DNA of 64,000 bases from Palaemon carinicauda (taxonomy: Eukaryota; Arthropoda; Malacostraca; Decapoda; Palaemonidae): positions 83,376,939 through 83,440,938 of the forward strand of contig NC_090729.1 in the NCBI RefSeq assembly GCF_036898095.1, in the 5' to 3' direction. The notes beneath the pieces were generated by a model that had not been told where the DNA came from, searched no databases, and worked only from the letters and a program-made list of their open reading frames with translations. Position numbers and translations under genes: made by a program. Positions 14,201 through 27,224 of this stretch are shown in pieces (position 1 is the stretch's first letter; each line of letters opens with the position of its first letter).

Positions 14201-15650
14201 GTGATTTCAATCAATGTAAATATCACCCACGAATGGAAATTAATTCCGAATTCTATCTTGGGAATATACATCCAATTTGAATTAATTTTATGGTAACAGC
14301 TTCTGGCGGGGTGGAGATTCGAATCCCAACCTGTTCGGCTGGAAACCATGCCTGCAGTAACCATACCGACTGAGCTATCAAGATTAAAGTTTATGACAAG
14401 TTCTCGTACATATTCCTGTCGTATTCAGGAATCTATTCATACACTTGAAATAAACCCATCTCCGACATGATAGCTGAATCGTAAGTTTTAGAACACGTGG
14501 TTATTATAAATGAATATATATCACAAGCACAGGTGATTTCAATCAATGTAAATATCACCCACGAATGGCATTTAATACCGAATTCTATCTTGGGAATATA
14601 CATCCACTTGGAATTCATTTTATGGTAACATCTTCTGGCCGGGTGGAGATTCGAACCCCCACCTGTTCAGCTGGAAACCACGCCTGCTGTAACAATAGCG
14701 ACTGAGCTATCAAGAGAGATAAAGGTATATGACAAGTCCTCGTACATATTCCTGTCGAATTCAGGAATCTATTCCTACACTTGGAATAAACCCATCTCCA
14801 CCATGATAGCTGAATCGTAAGTTCTGCAATACGTGGTTTTTATAAATGAATATATATCACAAGCACACGTGATTTCAATCAATGTAAATATCACCCACAA
14901 ATGGAAATTAATACCGAATTCTATCTTGGGAATATACATCCACTTTGAATTCATTTTATGGTCACATCTTCTGCCCGGGTGGAGATTCGAACCCCCACCT
15001 GTTCGGCTGTAAACAATGACTGCAGTAACCATACCGACTGAGCTATAAAGATTAAAGTTTATGACAAGTTCTCGTACATATTCCTGTCGAATTCAGGAAT
15101 CTATTCATACACTTGAAATAAACCCATCTCCACCATAATTGCTGAATCGTATGTTTTGCAACACGTGGTTATTATAAATGAATATATATCACAAGCACAC
15201 GTGATTTCAATCAATGTAAATATTACACACGAATGGAAATTAATACCGAATTCTATCTTGGGGATATACATCCACTTGGAATTCATTTTATGGTAACAGC
15301 TTCTGGCCGGGTAAAGATTCGAACTCCCACTTGTTCAGCTGGAAACCATGCCTGCAGTAACCATACCGACTGAGCTATCAAGAGAAATAAAAGTATATGA
15401 CAAGTCCTCTTACATATTCCTGTCAAATTCAGGAATCTATTCATACACTTGAAATAAACCCATTTCCACCATGATAGCTGAATCGTAAGTTTTGCAACAC
15501 GTGGTTATTATAAATGAATATATATCACAAGCACACGTGATTTCAATAAATGTAAATATCACCCTCGAATGGCAATTAATACTGAATTCTATCTTGGGAA
15601 TATACATCCACTTGGATTTCAATTTATGGTGACATTTTCTGGCTGGGTGG
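8290..15650. repeat. Higher-order repeat A, copy 2 (about 7358 bp)
   Basis: This block directly follows copy 1 and repeats its 22 or so monomers in order. The junction near 8290 joins the last monomer of copy 1 (GGATTTCATTTATGGTGACA upstream) to the first of copy 2 (CCCCCTCCTG). At the right end the same last monomer (GGATTTCAATTTATGGTGAC) runs on into the next block. This is the pattern left by unequal crossing-over between homologous monomers. Confidence 0.85.
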
Positions 15651-17455
15651 AGATTCGAACCCCCACCTGTTCAGCTGGAAACCATGCCTGCAGTAACCAT
15701 ATCCGACTGAGCTATCAAGAGAGATAAAAGTTTATGACAAGTCCTCGTACATATTCCTGTTGAATTCAGGAATCTATTTATACACTTTAAATAAACCCAT
15801 CACCATGATAGCTGAATCGTAAGTTTTGCAACACGTGGTTATTATAAATGAGTATATATCACAAGCACACGGGATTTCAATCCATGTAAATATCACCTAC
15901 GAATGGCATTTAATACCGAATTCTATCTTGGGAATATACACCCACTTGGAATTCATTTTATGGTAACATCTTCTGGCCAGGTGGAGATTCGAACCCCCAC
16001 CTGTTTGGCTGGAAACCATGCCTGCAGTAACCATACTGACTGAGCTAAAAAGAGAGATAAAAGTTTATGACAAGTCCTCGTACATATTCCTCTCAAATTC
16101 AGGAATCTATTCATACACTTAAAATAAACCCATATTCAACATGATTTCTGAATCGTAAGTTTTGCAACACGTGGTTATTATAAATGAATATATATCACAA
16201 GCACACGTGATTTCAATCAATGTAAATATCACCCAAGAATTGCATTTAATACCAAATTCTATCTTGGGAATATACATCCACTTGGAATTCATTTTATGGT
16301 ACCAGCTTCTGGCCAGGTGGAGATTCGAATCCCCACCTGTTCGGCTGGAAACCAAGCCTGCAGTAACCATACTGACTGAGCTATCAAGAGAGATTAAAGT
16401 TTATGACAAGTCCTCGTACATATTCCTGTTGAATTCAGGAATCTATTTATACACTTTAAATAAACCCATCACCATGATAGCTGAATCGTAAGTTTTGCAA
16501 CACGTGGTTATTATAAATAAGTATATATCACAAGCACACGTGATTTCAATAAATGTAAATATCACCCTCGAATGGCAATTAATACTGAATTCTATCTTGG
16601 GAATATACATCCACTTGGATTTCAATTTATGGTAACATTTTCTGGCTGGGTGGAGATTCGAACCTCCACCTGTTCAGCTGGAAACCATGCCTGCAGTAAC
16701 CATATCCGACTGAGCTATCAAGAGAGATAAAAGTTTATGACAAGTCCTCGTACATATTCCTGTTGAATTCAGGAATCTATTTATACACTTTAAATAAACC
16801 CATCACCATGATAGCTGAATCGTAAGTTTTGCAACACGTGGTTATTATAAATGAGTATATATCACAAGCACACGGGATTTCAATCAGTGTAAATATCACC
16901 AACGAATGGCATTTGATACCGAATTCTATCTTGGGAATATACATCCACTTGGAATTCATTTTATGGTAACAGCTTTTGGCTGGGTGGAGATTCAAATCCC
17001 CACCTGTTCGGCTGGAAACCAAGCCTGCAGTAACCATACTGACTGAGCTATCGAAGAGAGATAAAAGTTTATGACAAGTCCTCGTACATATTCCTCTCAA
17101 ATTCAGGAATCTATTCATACACTTAAAATAAACCCATATTCAACATGATTTCTGAATCGTAAGTTTTGCAACACGTGGTTATTATAAATGAATATATATC
17201 ACAAGCACACGTGATTTCAATCAATGTAAATATCACCCAAGAATTGCATTTAATACCAAATTCTATCTTGGGAATATACATCCACTTGGAATTCATTTTA
17301 TGGTACCAGCTTCTGGCCAGGTGGAGATTCGAATCCCCACCTGTTCGGCTGGAAACCAAGCCTGCAGTAACCATACTGACTGAGCTATCAAGAGAGATTA
17401 AAGTTTATGACAAGTCCTCGTACATATTCCTGTTGAATTCAGGAATCTATTCGTA
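15500..17455. repeat. Tandem 1004-bp duplication (3 monomers)
   Basis: Positions from about 15500 recur from about 16504: CAATAAATGTAAATATCACCC, TTTATACACTTTAAATAAAC and the one-base insertion ATATCCGACTGAG in the A-box region all appear twice at a spacing of 1003-1004 bp. A further identical pair of monomers lies at 16119 and 17123. The middle monomer is not identical between the copies (AGCTTTTGGCTGGG in the second only), so the block is a mosaic. Confidence 0.75.
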
Positions 17456-19200
17456 CACTTGAAATAAACCCATCTCCACCATGATAGCTGAATCGTAAGT
17501 TTTGCAACACTTGGTTATTTTAAATGAATATATATCACAAGCACACGTGATTTCAATCAATGTAAATATCACTCACGAATGGCATTTAATACTGAATTCT
17601 ATCTTGAGAATATACATCCACTTGAAATTCATTTTATGGTAACAGCTTCTGGCCTGGTGGAGATTCGAACCCCCACCTGTTCGGCTGTAAACAATGGCTG
17701 CAGTAACCATACCGACTGAGCTATCAAGATTAACGTTTATGACAAGTCCTTGTACATATTCCTATTGAATTCAGGAATCTATTCGTACACTTGAAATAAA
17801 CCCATCTTCACCATAATTGCTGAATCGTAAGTTTTGCAACACGTGGTTATTATAAATGAATATATATCACAAGCACACGTGATTTCAATCAATGTAAATA
17901 TCACCTACGAATTGCATTTAATACCAAATTCTATCTTGGGAATATACATCCACTTGGAATTCATTTTATGGTTACAGCTTCTGGCCGGGTGGAGATTCGA
18001 AACCCCACCTGTTCAGCTGAAAACCAAGCCTGCAGTAACCATACTGACTGAGCTATCAAGAGAGATTAAAGATTATGACACGTCCTCGTATATATTCCTG
18101 TCGAATTCAGGAATCTATTCGTACACTTGAAATAAACCCATCTCCACCATGATAGCTGAATCGTAAGTTTTGCAACTATTGGTTATTATAAATAAATATA
18201 TATCACAAGCAAGCGTGATTTCAATCAATGTAAATATCATCTACGAATGGTATTTAATACCGAATTCTATGTTGTGAATATACATCCACTTGGAATTCAT
18301 TTTATGGTAACAGCTTCTGGCCTGGTGGATATTTGAACCCCCACCTGTTCGGCTGTAAACAATGACTGCAGTAACCATACCGACTGAGCTATCTAGATTA
18401 AAGTTTATGACAAGTTCTCGTACATATTCCTGTCGATTTCAGGAATCTATTCATACACTTGAAATAAACCCATCTCCACCATGATCGCTGAATCGTAAGT
18501 TTTGCAACACATGGTTATTATAAATGAATATATATCACAAGTACAAGTGATTTCAATCAATATAAATATAACCCAAGAATTGCATTGAATACCAAATTCT
18601 ATCTTGGGAATATATATCCACTTGGAATTCATTTTATGGTACCAGCCTCTGGCCTGGTGGAGATTCGAACCAACATCTGTTCGGCCGGAAACCATACCTG
18701 GAGTAACCATACCGACTGAGCTATCAAGAGAGATTAAAGTTTATGACATGTCCTCGTACATATTTCTGTTGAATTCAGGAATCTATTCGTACACTTGGAT
18801 TAAACCCATATCAAACAAGATAGCTGAATCATAAGTTTTGCTACACGTGCTTATTATAAATGAATATATATCACAAGCACACGTGATTTCAATCAATGTA
18901 AATATCACCTACGATTGGCATTTAATACCGAATTCTATCTTGGGAATATACATCCACTTAGAATTTATTTTATGGTAACAGCTTCTGGCCGGGTGGAGAT
19001 TCGAACCCCCACCTGTTCAGCTGGAAACCAAGCCTGCAGTAACCATACCCACTGAGCTATCAAGAGAGATTAAAGTTTATGACAAGTCCTCGTAAATATT
19101 CCTGTTGAATTCAGGAATCTATTCGTACACTTGAAATAAACCCATCTCCACCATGATAGCTGAATCATAAGTTTTGCAACACTTGGTTATTATAAATGAA
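17455..19200. repeat. Mixed monomers without a clear higher-order partner
   Basis: Roughly five monomers from several families follow each other here. I could not align this stretch as a unit with another part of the window, although single monomers resemble copies elsewhere. It contains no gene. Confidence 0.6.
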
Positions 19201-21680
19201 TATATATCACAAGCACACATGATTTCAATCAATGTTAAATTCACCTAAGAATTACATTTATTACCAAATTCTATCTTTTGAATATACATCCACTTGGAAT
19301 TCATTTAAGGGTAACAGCTTCTGGCCTGGTGGATATTCGAACCCCCACCTGTTCGGCTGTAAACAATGGCTGCAGTAACCATACCGACTGAGCTATCAAG
19401 ATTAAAGTTTATGACAACCTCTCTTACATATTCCTGTCGTATTCAGGAATCTATTCATACACTTGAAATAAACCCATCTCCAACATGATAGCTGAATCAT
19501 AAGTTTTGCAACACGTGGTTATTATAAATAAATATATATCACAAGCAGAGGTGATTTCAATCAATGTAAATATCACCCACAAATGGCAATTAATACTGAA
19601 TTCTATCTTGGGAATATACATCCACTTGGAATTCAATATATGATAACATTTTCTGGCCTGGTGGAGAGTCGAACCCCCACCTCTTCGGCTGGAAACCATG
19701 CCTGCAATAACCATACTGATTGAGCTATCAAGAGAGATAAAAGTTTATGACAAGTCCTCGTACATATTCCTGTTGAATTCAGGAATCTATTCATACACTT
19801 TAAATAAACCCTTCTCCACCATGATAGCTGAATCATAAGTTTTGCAACACGTGGTTATTATAAATGATTATATATCACAAGCACACGTGATTTCAATCAA
19901 TGTAAATATTACCCACGAATGGCATTTGATACCGAATTCTATCCTTGGAATATACATCCACTTGGAATTCATTTTATGGTAACAGCTTCTGGCCGGGTGG
20001 AGATTCGAACCCCCACCTGTTCGGCTGGAAACCAAGCCTGCAGTAACCATACTGACTGAGCTATCAAGAGAGATAAAAGTTTATGACAAGTCCTGGTACA
20101 TATTCCTGTCGAATTCAGGAATCTATTCATACACTTGAAATAAACCCATCTCCACCATGATAGCTGAATCGTAAGTTTTGCAACACATGGTTATTATAAA
20201 TGAATATATATCACAAGCACACATGATTTCAATCAATGTAAATATCACCCAAGATTTGCATTTAATACCGAATTCTATCTTGGGAATATATATCCACTTG
20301 AAATTCATTTTATGGTAGCATCCTCTGGCCGGGTGGAGATTCGAACCCCCACCTCTTCGGCTGGAAACCATGCCTGCAATAACCATACCGACTTAGCTAT
20401 CAAGAGAGATTAAAGTTTATGACAAGTCCTCTTACATATTCCTGTCGAATTCCGGAATCTATTCGTACACTTAAAATAAACACATATCCAACATGATAGC
20501 TGAATCGTAAGCTTTGCAACACGTGGTTATTATAAATGAATATATATAACAAGCACACGTGATTTCAATCAATGTAATTATCACCTAAGAATGGCATTTA
20601 ATACCAAATTCTATCTTGGGAATATACATCCACTTGGAATTCATTTTATGGTAACAGCTTCTGGCCGGGTGGAGATTCGAACCCCAACCTGTTCGGCTGG
20701 AAACCATGCCTGCAGTAACCATACCGACTGAGCTATCAAGAGATATAAAAGTTTATGACAAGTCCTCGTACATATTCTTGCCGAATTCAGGAATCTATTC
20801 ATACACTTGAAATAAACCCATCTCCACTATGATAGCTGAATCGTAAGTTTTGCAATTCTTGGTTATTATAAATGAATATATATCACAAGCACACATTATT
20901 TCAATCAATGTTAATATCACCTAAGAATGGCATTTAATACTGAATTCTATCTTGTGAATATACATCCACTTGGAATTCATTTTCTGGTAACAGCTTTTGG
21001 CCTGGTGGAGATTCGAACCCCCACCTGTTCGGCTGTATACAATGACTGCAGTAACCATACCGACTAAGCTATCAAGATTAAAGTTTATGACAAGTTCTCG
21101 TACATATTCCTGTCGAATTCAGGAATCTATTCATACACTTGAAGTAAACCCTACTCCACCATAATTGCTGAATCATAAGTTTTGCAACACGTGGTTATTA
21201 TAAATGAATATATATCACAAGCACACGTGATTTCAATCAATGTAAATATCACCCACGAAAGGCAATCAATACTGAATTCTATCTTGGGAATATACATCCA
21301 CTTGGAATTCATTTTATGGTAACATTTTCTGGCCGGGTGGAGATTCAAACCCCCACCTGTTCGGCTGGAAATCATGGCTGCAGTAACCAAACAGACTGAG
21401 CTATCAAGTGAGATTAAAGTTTATGACAAGTCCTCATACATATTCATGTTGAATTCAGGAATCTATTCATACACTTTAAAAAAAACCCATCTCCACCATG
21501 ATAGCTGAATCGTAAGTTTTGCAACACGTGGTTATTATAAATGTGTATATATAACAAGCAAACGTGATTTCAATCAATGTAAATATCACCTACGAATGGC
21601 TTTTAATACCGAATTCTATCTTGGGAATATATATCCACTTGGAATTCATTTTATGGTAACATCTTCTGGCCGGGTGGAGA
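19200..21680. repeat. 16-monomer higher-order relation, left partner
   Basis: This segment corresponds to about 24560-27042 at a shift near 5362 bp. Shared marks include CATTTATTACC near 19256 and 24620, GGAGAGT with CTCTTCGG, and TGTGTATATATAACAAG near 21542 and 26905. Agreement stops at about 21680 and 27042, where one copy has TTCGAGCCCCC and the other TTCGAACCCCC followed by different downstream variants. Confidence 0.7.
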
Positions 21681-24560
21681 TTCGAGCCCCCACCTGTTCG
21701 GCTGGAAACCAAGCCTGCAGTAACCATACTGACTGATCTATCAAGATAGATTGAAGTTTATGACAAGTCCTCGTATATATTCCTGTTGAATTCAGGAATC
21801 TATTCGTACACTTGAAATAAACCCATCTCCACCATGATAGCTGAATCGTAAGTTTTTCAACACTTGATGATTATAAATGAATATATATCACAAGCACACG
21901 TGATTTCAATCAATGTAAATATCACCTACGAATGGCATTTAATACTGAATTCTATTTTGTGAATATACATCCAGTTGGAATTAATTTTATGATAACAGCT
22001 TCTGGCCTGGTGGAGATTCGAACCCCCACTTGTTCGGCTGTAAACAATGACTGCAGTAACCATACCGACCGAGCTATCAAGATTAAAGTTTATGACAAGT
22101 CCTCGTACATATTCCTATTGAATTCAGGAATTTATTCGTACACTCGAAATAAACCTATCTCCACCATGATTGCTGAATCGTAAGTTTTGCTACACGTGGT
22201 TATTATAAATGAATATATATCACAAGCACACAAGATTTCAATCAATATAAATATCACCCACGAATGGAAATTAATACCGAATTCTATCTTGGGAATATAC
22301 ATCCACTTGGAATTCATTTTATGGTAACGGCTACTGTCCTGGTGGAGATTCAAATCCCCACCTGTTCGGCTGGAAACCATGCCTGCAATAACAATACCGA
22401 CTGAGCTATCAAGAGAGATTAAAGTTTATGACAAGTCCTCGTACATATTCCTATTGAATTCAGGAATTTATTTGTACACTTGAAATAAACCCATCTCCAC
22501 CATGATAGCTGAATCATAAGTTTTGCAACACTTGGTTATTATAAATGAATATATATATCACAAGCACACGTGATTTCAATCAATGTAAATATCACCCACG
22601 AATGGCATTCGATACCGAATTTTATCTTGAGAACATACATCCACTTGGAATTCATTTTATGGTAACAGCTTCTGGCCGGGTGGAGATTCGAACCTCCACC
22701 TGTTCGGCTGGAAATCAAGCCTGCAGTAACCATACTGACTGAGCTATCAAGAGAGATAAAAGTTTATGACAAGTCCTCGTACATATTTCTGTCGAATTCA
22801 GGAATCTATTCATACACTTGAAATAAACCCATCTCCACCATGATAGCGGAATCGTAAGTTTTGCAACACATGGTTATTATAAATGAATATATATCACAAC
22901 CACACGTGATTTCAATCAATGTAAATATCACCCAAGAATGGCATTTAATACCGAATTCTCTCTTGAGAATATACATCCACTTGGAATTCATTTTATGGTA
23001 CCACCCTCTGGCCGGGTGGAGATTCGAACCCCCACCTGTTCGGCTGGAAACCATACCTGCAGTAACCATACCGACTGAGCAATCAAAAGAGATTAAAGTT
23101 TAAGACAAGTCCTTTTACATATTCCTGTCGAATTCAGGAATCTATTCGTACAATTAAAATAAACCCATATCCAACATGATAGCTGAATCGTAAGTTTTGC
23201 AACACGTGGTTATTATAAATGAATATATATAACACGCACACGTGATTTCAATCAATGTAAATGTCACCTAAGAATGGCATTTAATACCGAATTGTATCTT
23301 GGGAATATACATCCACTTGGAATTCATTTTATGGTAACAGCTTCTGGCCGGGTGGAGATTCGAACCCCCACCTGTTCGGCTGGAAACCAAGCCTGCAGTA
23401 ACCATACTGAATGAGCTAAAAAGAGAGATAAAAGTTTATGACAAGTCCTCGTACATATTCCTGTCGAATTCAGGAATCTATTCATACACTTGATATAAAG
23501 CCATCTCCACCATGATGGCTGAATCGTAAGTTTTGCAACACATGGTTATTATGAGTGAATATATATCACAAGCACACGTGATTTCAATCAATGTAAATAT
23601 CACCCAAGAATGGCATTTGATACCGAATTCTATCTTGGGAATATACATCCACTTGGAATTCATTTTATGGTAACAGCTTCTGGCCGGGTGGAGATTCGAA
23701 CCCCCACCTGTTCGGCTGGAAACCAAGCCTGCAGTAACCATACTGACTGAGCTATCAAGAGAGATTAAAGTTTATGACAAGTCCTCGTACATATTCCTGT
23801 TGAATTCAGGAATCTATTCGTACACTCGAAATAAACCCATCTCCACCATGATAGCTGAATCGTAAGTTTTGCAACACGTGGTTTATATAAATGAATATAT
23901 ATCACAAGCACACGTGATTTCAATCAATGTAAATATCACCCACGAATAGAAATTAATACCGAATTCTATCTTGGGAATATACATCCACTTGGAATTCATT
24001 TTATGGTAACAGCTTCTGGCCGGGTGGAGATCCGAACCCCAACCTGTTCGGCTGGAAACCATGCCTGCAGTAACCGTACCGACTGAGCTATCAAGAGAGA
24101 TAAAAGTTTATGACAAGTCCTCGTACATATTCCTGTCGAATTCAGGAATCTATTCATACACTTGAAATAAACCCATCTCCACTATGATAGCTGAATCGTA
24201 AGTTTTGCAACTCTTGGTTATTATAAATGAATATATATCACAAGCACACATGATTTCAATCAATGTTAATATCACCTACGAATGTCATTTAATACCTAAT
24301 ACTATCTTGTGAATATACATCCACTTGGAATTCATTTCATGGTAACAGCTTCTGGCCGGGTGGAGATTCGAACCCCTACCTGTTCGGCTGTAAACAATGA
24401 CTGCAGTAACCATACCGACTGAGCTATCAAGAGTAAAGTTTATGACAAGTTCTCGTACATATTCCTGTCGAATTCAGGAATCTATTCATACACCTGAAAT
24501 AAACCCATCTCCAACATGATAGCTGAATCGTAAGTTTTACAACTCTTGGTTATCATAAAT
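21680..24560. repeat. Monomers with counterparts at +8944 and +7376
   Basis: Positions 21932, 22132, 22806 and 23478 have counterparts at 30876, 31076, 31750 and 32422, all 8944 bp away. The first part, to about 22440, also matches 29060-29820 at a shift of 7376. It includes a distinctive monomer with CTACTGTCCTGGTGGAG in the tRNA-like region. Confidence 0.7.
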
Positions 24561-27042
24561 GAATATATATCACAAGCAAACGTGATTTCAATCAATGTAA
24601 ATATCACCTAAGAATTACATTTATTACCGAATTCTATCTTGTGAATATACATCCACTTGGAATTCATTTTAGGGTAACAGCTTCTGGCCTGATGGATATT
24701 CGAATCCCCACTTGTTCGGCTGTAAACAATGGCTGCAGTAACCATACCGACTGAGCTATCAAGATTAAAGTTTATGACAAGTTCTCATACATATTCCTGT
24801 TGAATTCGGGAATCTATTTATACACTTGAAATAAACCCATCACCATGATAGCTGAATCGTAAGTTTTGCAACACGTGGTTATTATAAATAAATATATATC
24901 ACAAGCACAGGTGATTTCAATCAATGTAAATATCACCCACGAATGGCAATTAATACTGAATTCTATCTTGGGAATATACATCCACTTGGAATTCAATATA
25001 TGGTAACGTTTTCTGGCCGGATGGAGAGTGGAACCCCCACCTCTTCGGCTGGAAACCATGCCTGCAATAACCATACCGACTGAGCTATCAAGAGAGATAA
25101 AAGTTTATGACAAGTCCTCGTACATATTCCTGTTGAATTCGGGAATCTATTTATACACTTTAAATAAACCCTTCTCCACCATGATAGCTGAATCATAAGT
25201 TTTGCAACACGGGGTTATTATAAATGATTATATATCACAAGCACACGTGATTTCAATCAATGTAAATATTACCCACGAATGGCATTTGATACCGAATTCT
25301 ATCCTGGGAATATACATCCACTTGGAATTCATTTTATGGTAACAGCTTCTGGCCGGGGTGGAGATTCGAACCCCCACCTCTTCGGCTGGAAACCAAGCCT
25401 GCAGTAACCATACTGACTGAGCTATCAAGAGAGATAAAAGTTTATGACAAGTCCTGGTACATATTCCTGTCAAATTCAGGAATCTATTCATACACTTGAA
25501 ATAAACCCATCTCCACCATGATAGCTGAATCGTAAATTTTGCAACACATGGTTATTATAAATGAATATATATCACAAGCACACGTGATTTCAATCAATGT
25601 AAATATCACCCAAGAATTGCATTTAATACCGAATTCTATCTTGGGAGTATATATCCACTTGGAATTCATTTTATGGTAGCATCCTCTGGCCGGGTGGAGA
25701 TTCAAACCCCCACATGTTCGGCTGGAAACCATACCTGCAGTAACCATTCCGACTTAGCTATCAAGAGAGATTAAAGTTTATGACAATTCCTCTTACATAT
25801 TCCTGTCGAATTCAGGAATCTATTCGTACACTTAAAATAAACACATATCCAACATGATAGCTGAATCATAAGATTTGCAACACGTGGTTATTATAAATGA
25901 ATATATATAACAAGCACACGTGATTTCAATCAATGTTAATATCACCTAAGAATGGCATTTAATACCGAATTCTATCTTGGGAATATACATCCACTTGGAA
26001 TTCATTTTATGGTAACAGCTTCTGGCCGGGTGGAGATTCGAACCCCAACCTGTTCGGCTGGAAACCATGCCTGCAGTAATCATACCGACTGAGCTATCAA
26101 GAGAGATAAAAGTTTATGACAAGTCCTCGTACATATTCTTGCCGAATTCAGGACTCTATTCATACACTTGAAATAAACCCATATCCACTATGATAGCTGA
26201 ATCGTAAGTTTTGCAACTCTTGGTTATTATAAATGAATATATATCACAAGCACACATGATTTCAGTCAATGTTAAATTCACCTAAGAATCGCATTTAATA
26301 CCAAATTCTATCTTGTGAATATACATCTACTTGGAATTCATTTTCTGGTAACAGCTTTTGGCCTGGTGGAGATTCGAACCCCCACCTGTTCGGCTGTAAA
26401 CAATGACTGCAGTAACCATACCGACTGAGCTATCAAGAAAGATTAAAGTTTATGACAAGTTCTCGTACATATTCCTGTTGAATTCAGGAATCTATTCATA
26501 CACTTGAAATAAACCCATCTCCACCATAATTACTGAATCATAAGTTTTGCAATACTTGGTTATTATAAATGAATATATATCACAAGCACACGTGATTTCA
26601 ATCAATGTAAATATCACCCACGAATGGCAATCAATACTGAATTCTATCTTGGGAATATACATCCACTTGGAATTCAATTTATGGTAACATTTTCTGGCAG
26701 GGTGGAGATTCAAACCCCCACCTGTTCGGCTGGACACCATGCCTGCAGTAACCAAACAGACTGAGTTATCAAGAGAGATTAAAGTTTATGACAAGTCCTC
26801 GTATATATTCATGTTGAATTCAGGAATCTATTCATACACTTTAAATAAACCCATCTCCACCATGATAGCTGAATCATAAGTTTTACAACACGTGGTTATT
26901 ATAAATGTGTATATATAACAAGCAAACGTGATTTCAATCAATGTAAATATCACCTACGAATGGCTTTTAATACCGAATTCTATCTTGGGAATATATATCC
27001 ACTTGGAATTCATTTTATGGTAACATCTTCTGGCCGGGTGGA
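24560..27042. repeat. 16-monomer higher-order relation, right partner
   Basis: This is the partner of 19200-21680. It also matches about 33500-35980 at a shift of 8944, so the same set of monomers occurs at least three times in the window. Confidence 0.7.
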
Positions 27043-27052
27043 GATTCGAACC
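27042..27052 (-). promoter_or_regulatory. Pol III B box in tRNA-like segment
   Basis: The minus strand reads GGTTCGAATCT, which differs from the consensus GGTTCGANTCC only at the last base. In a working type 2 promoter this is the TFIIIC contact. Variants seen elsewhere include TTGAATCT (plus AGATTCAAACC) and GACTCTCC-type copies (plus GAGAGTCGAACC), so some monomers have weakened boxes. Confidence 0.7.
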
Positions 27053-27092
27053 CCCACCTGTTCGGCTGGAAACCATGCCTGCAGTAACCATA

Positions 27093-27104
27093 CCGACTGA
27101 GCTA
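27093..27104 (-). promoter_or_regulatory. Pol III A box in tRNA-like segment
   Basis: The minus strand reads TAGCTCAGTCGG, a full match to the eukaryotic tRNA A-box pattern TRGCNNAGYNGG. It lies 40 bp from the B box at 27042-27052, a spacing normal for tRNA genes. The same 12 bp recurs in a large share of monomers; a common variant has CTGACTGAGCTA on the plus strand, which changes the second G of the conserved GG. Confidence 0.7.
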
Positions 27105-27115
27105 TCAAGAGAGAT

Positions 27116-27119
27116 AAAA
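27116..27119 (-). terminator. Candidate Pol III T-run upstream of the A box
   Basis: The plus-strand GATAAAAG gives TTTT on the minus strand, 12 bp before the A box of the same monomer. A minus-strand Pol III transcript begun at the A box of the next higher-coordinate monomer would meet this T4 after about one monomer. Many monomers instead carry GATTAAAG, which leaves only TTT. Four Ts is the minimal Pol III stop in animals, so the call is tentative. Confidence 0.35.
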
Positions 27120-27142
27120 GTTTATGACAAGTCCTCGTACAT

Positions 27143-27163
27143 ATTCCTGTCAAATTCAGGAAT
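27143..27163. repeat. Hairpin with ATTCCTG / CAGGAAT arms
   Basis: Perfect 7-bp inverted arms ATTCCTG and CAGGAAT flank a 7-nt loop, which in most other monomers includes GAATT. The arrangement is present in most monomers of the window, with the loop varying (TCGAATT, TTGAATT or TCAAATT) more than the arms. Exceptions include ATTCCTATTG copies, where one arm base is changed. Confidence 0.6.
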
Positions 27164-27224
27164 CTATTCATACACTTGAAATAAACCCATCTCCACCATG
27201 ATAGCTGAATCGTAAGTTTTGCAA

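Larger units (their letters stand above)
27031..27112 (-). other. tRNA-like segment of the monomer (example with intact boxes)
   Basis: Read on the minus strand, this stretch begins with TAGCTCAGTCGG, which fits positions 8-19 of a tRNA including the D-loop GG. It ends with a T-loop TTCGAAT flanked by G-rich and C-rich stems. The distance from U8 to the T-loop is about 8 nt longer than in a standard tRNA. The D stem is poor (GCTC facing GGTT), and the seven bases before position 8 do not pair with the CCCGGCC after the T arm, so there is no acceptor stem. A small hairpin (GGC, bulge, TGG, TTT loop, CCA, GCC) replaces a normal anticodon arm. This is best read as a decayed tRNA-derived element, as in SINE heads, and not a functional tRNA; no anticodon can be assigned. 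Confidence 0.75.

Noticed and set aside
27031..27112. Functional tRNA gene cluster
   Set aside because: There is no acceptor stem, the D stem is poor, the spacing to the T-loop is about 8 nt too long and no anticodon arm can be drawn, so these are tRNA-derived remnants.
27179..27188. AATAAA in each monomer as a polyadenylation signal
   Set aside because: The hexamer is expected in AT-rich DNA and there is no gene upstream of it.
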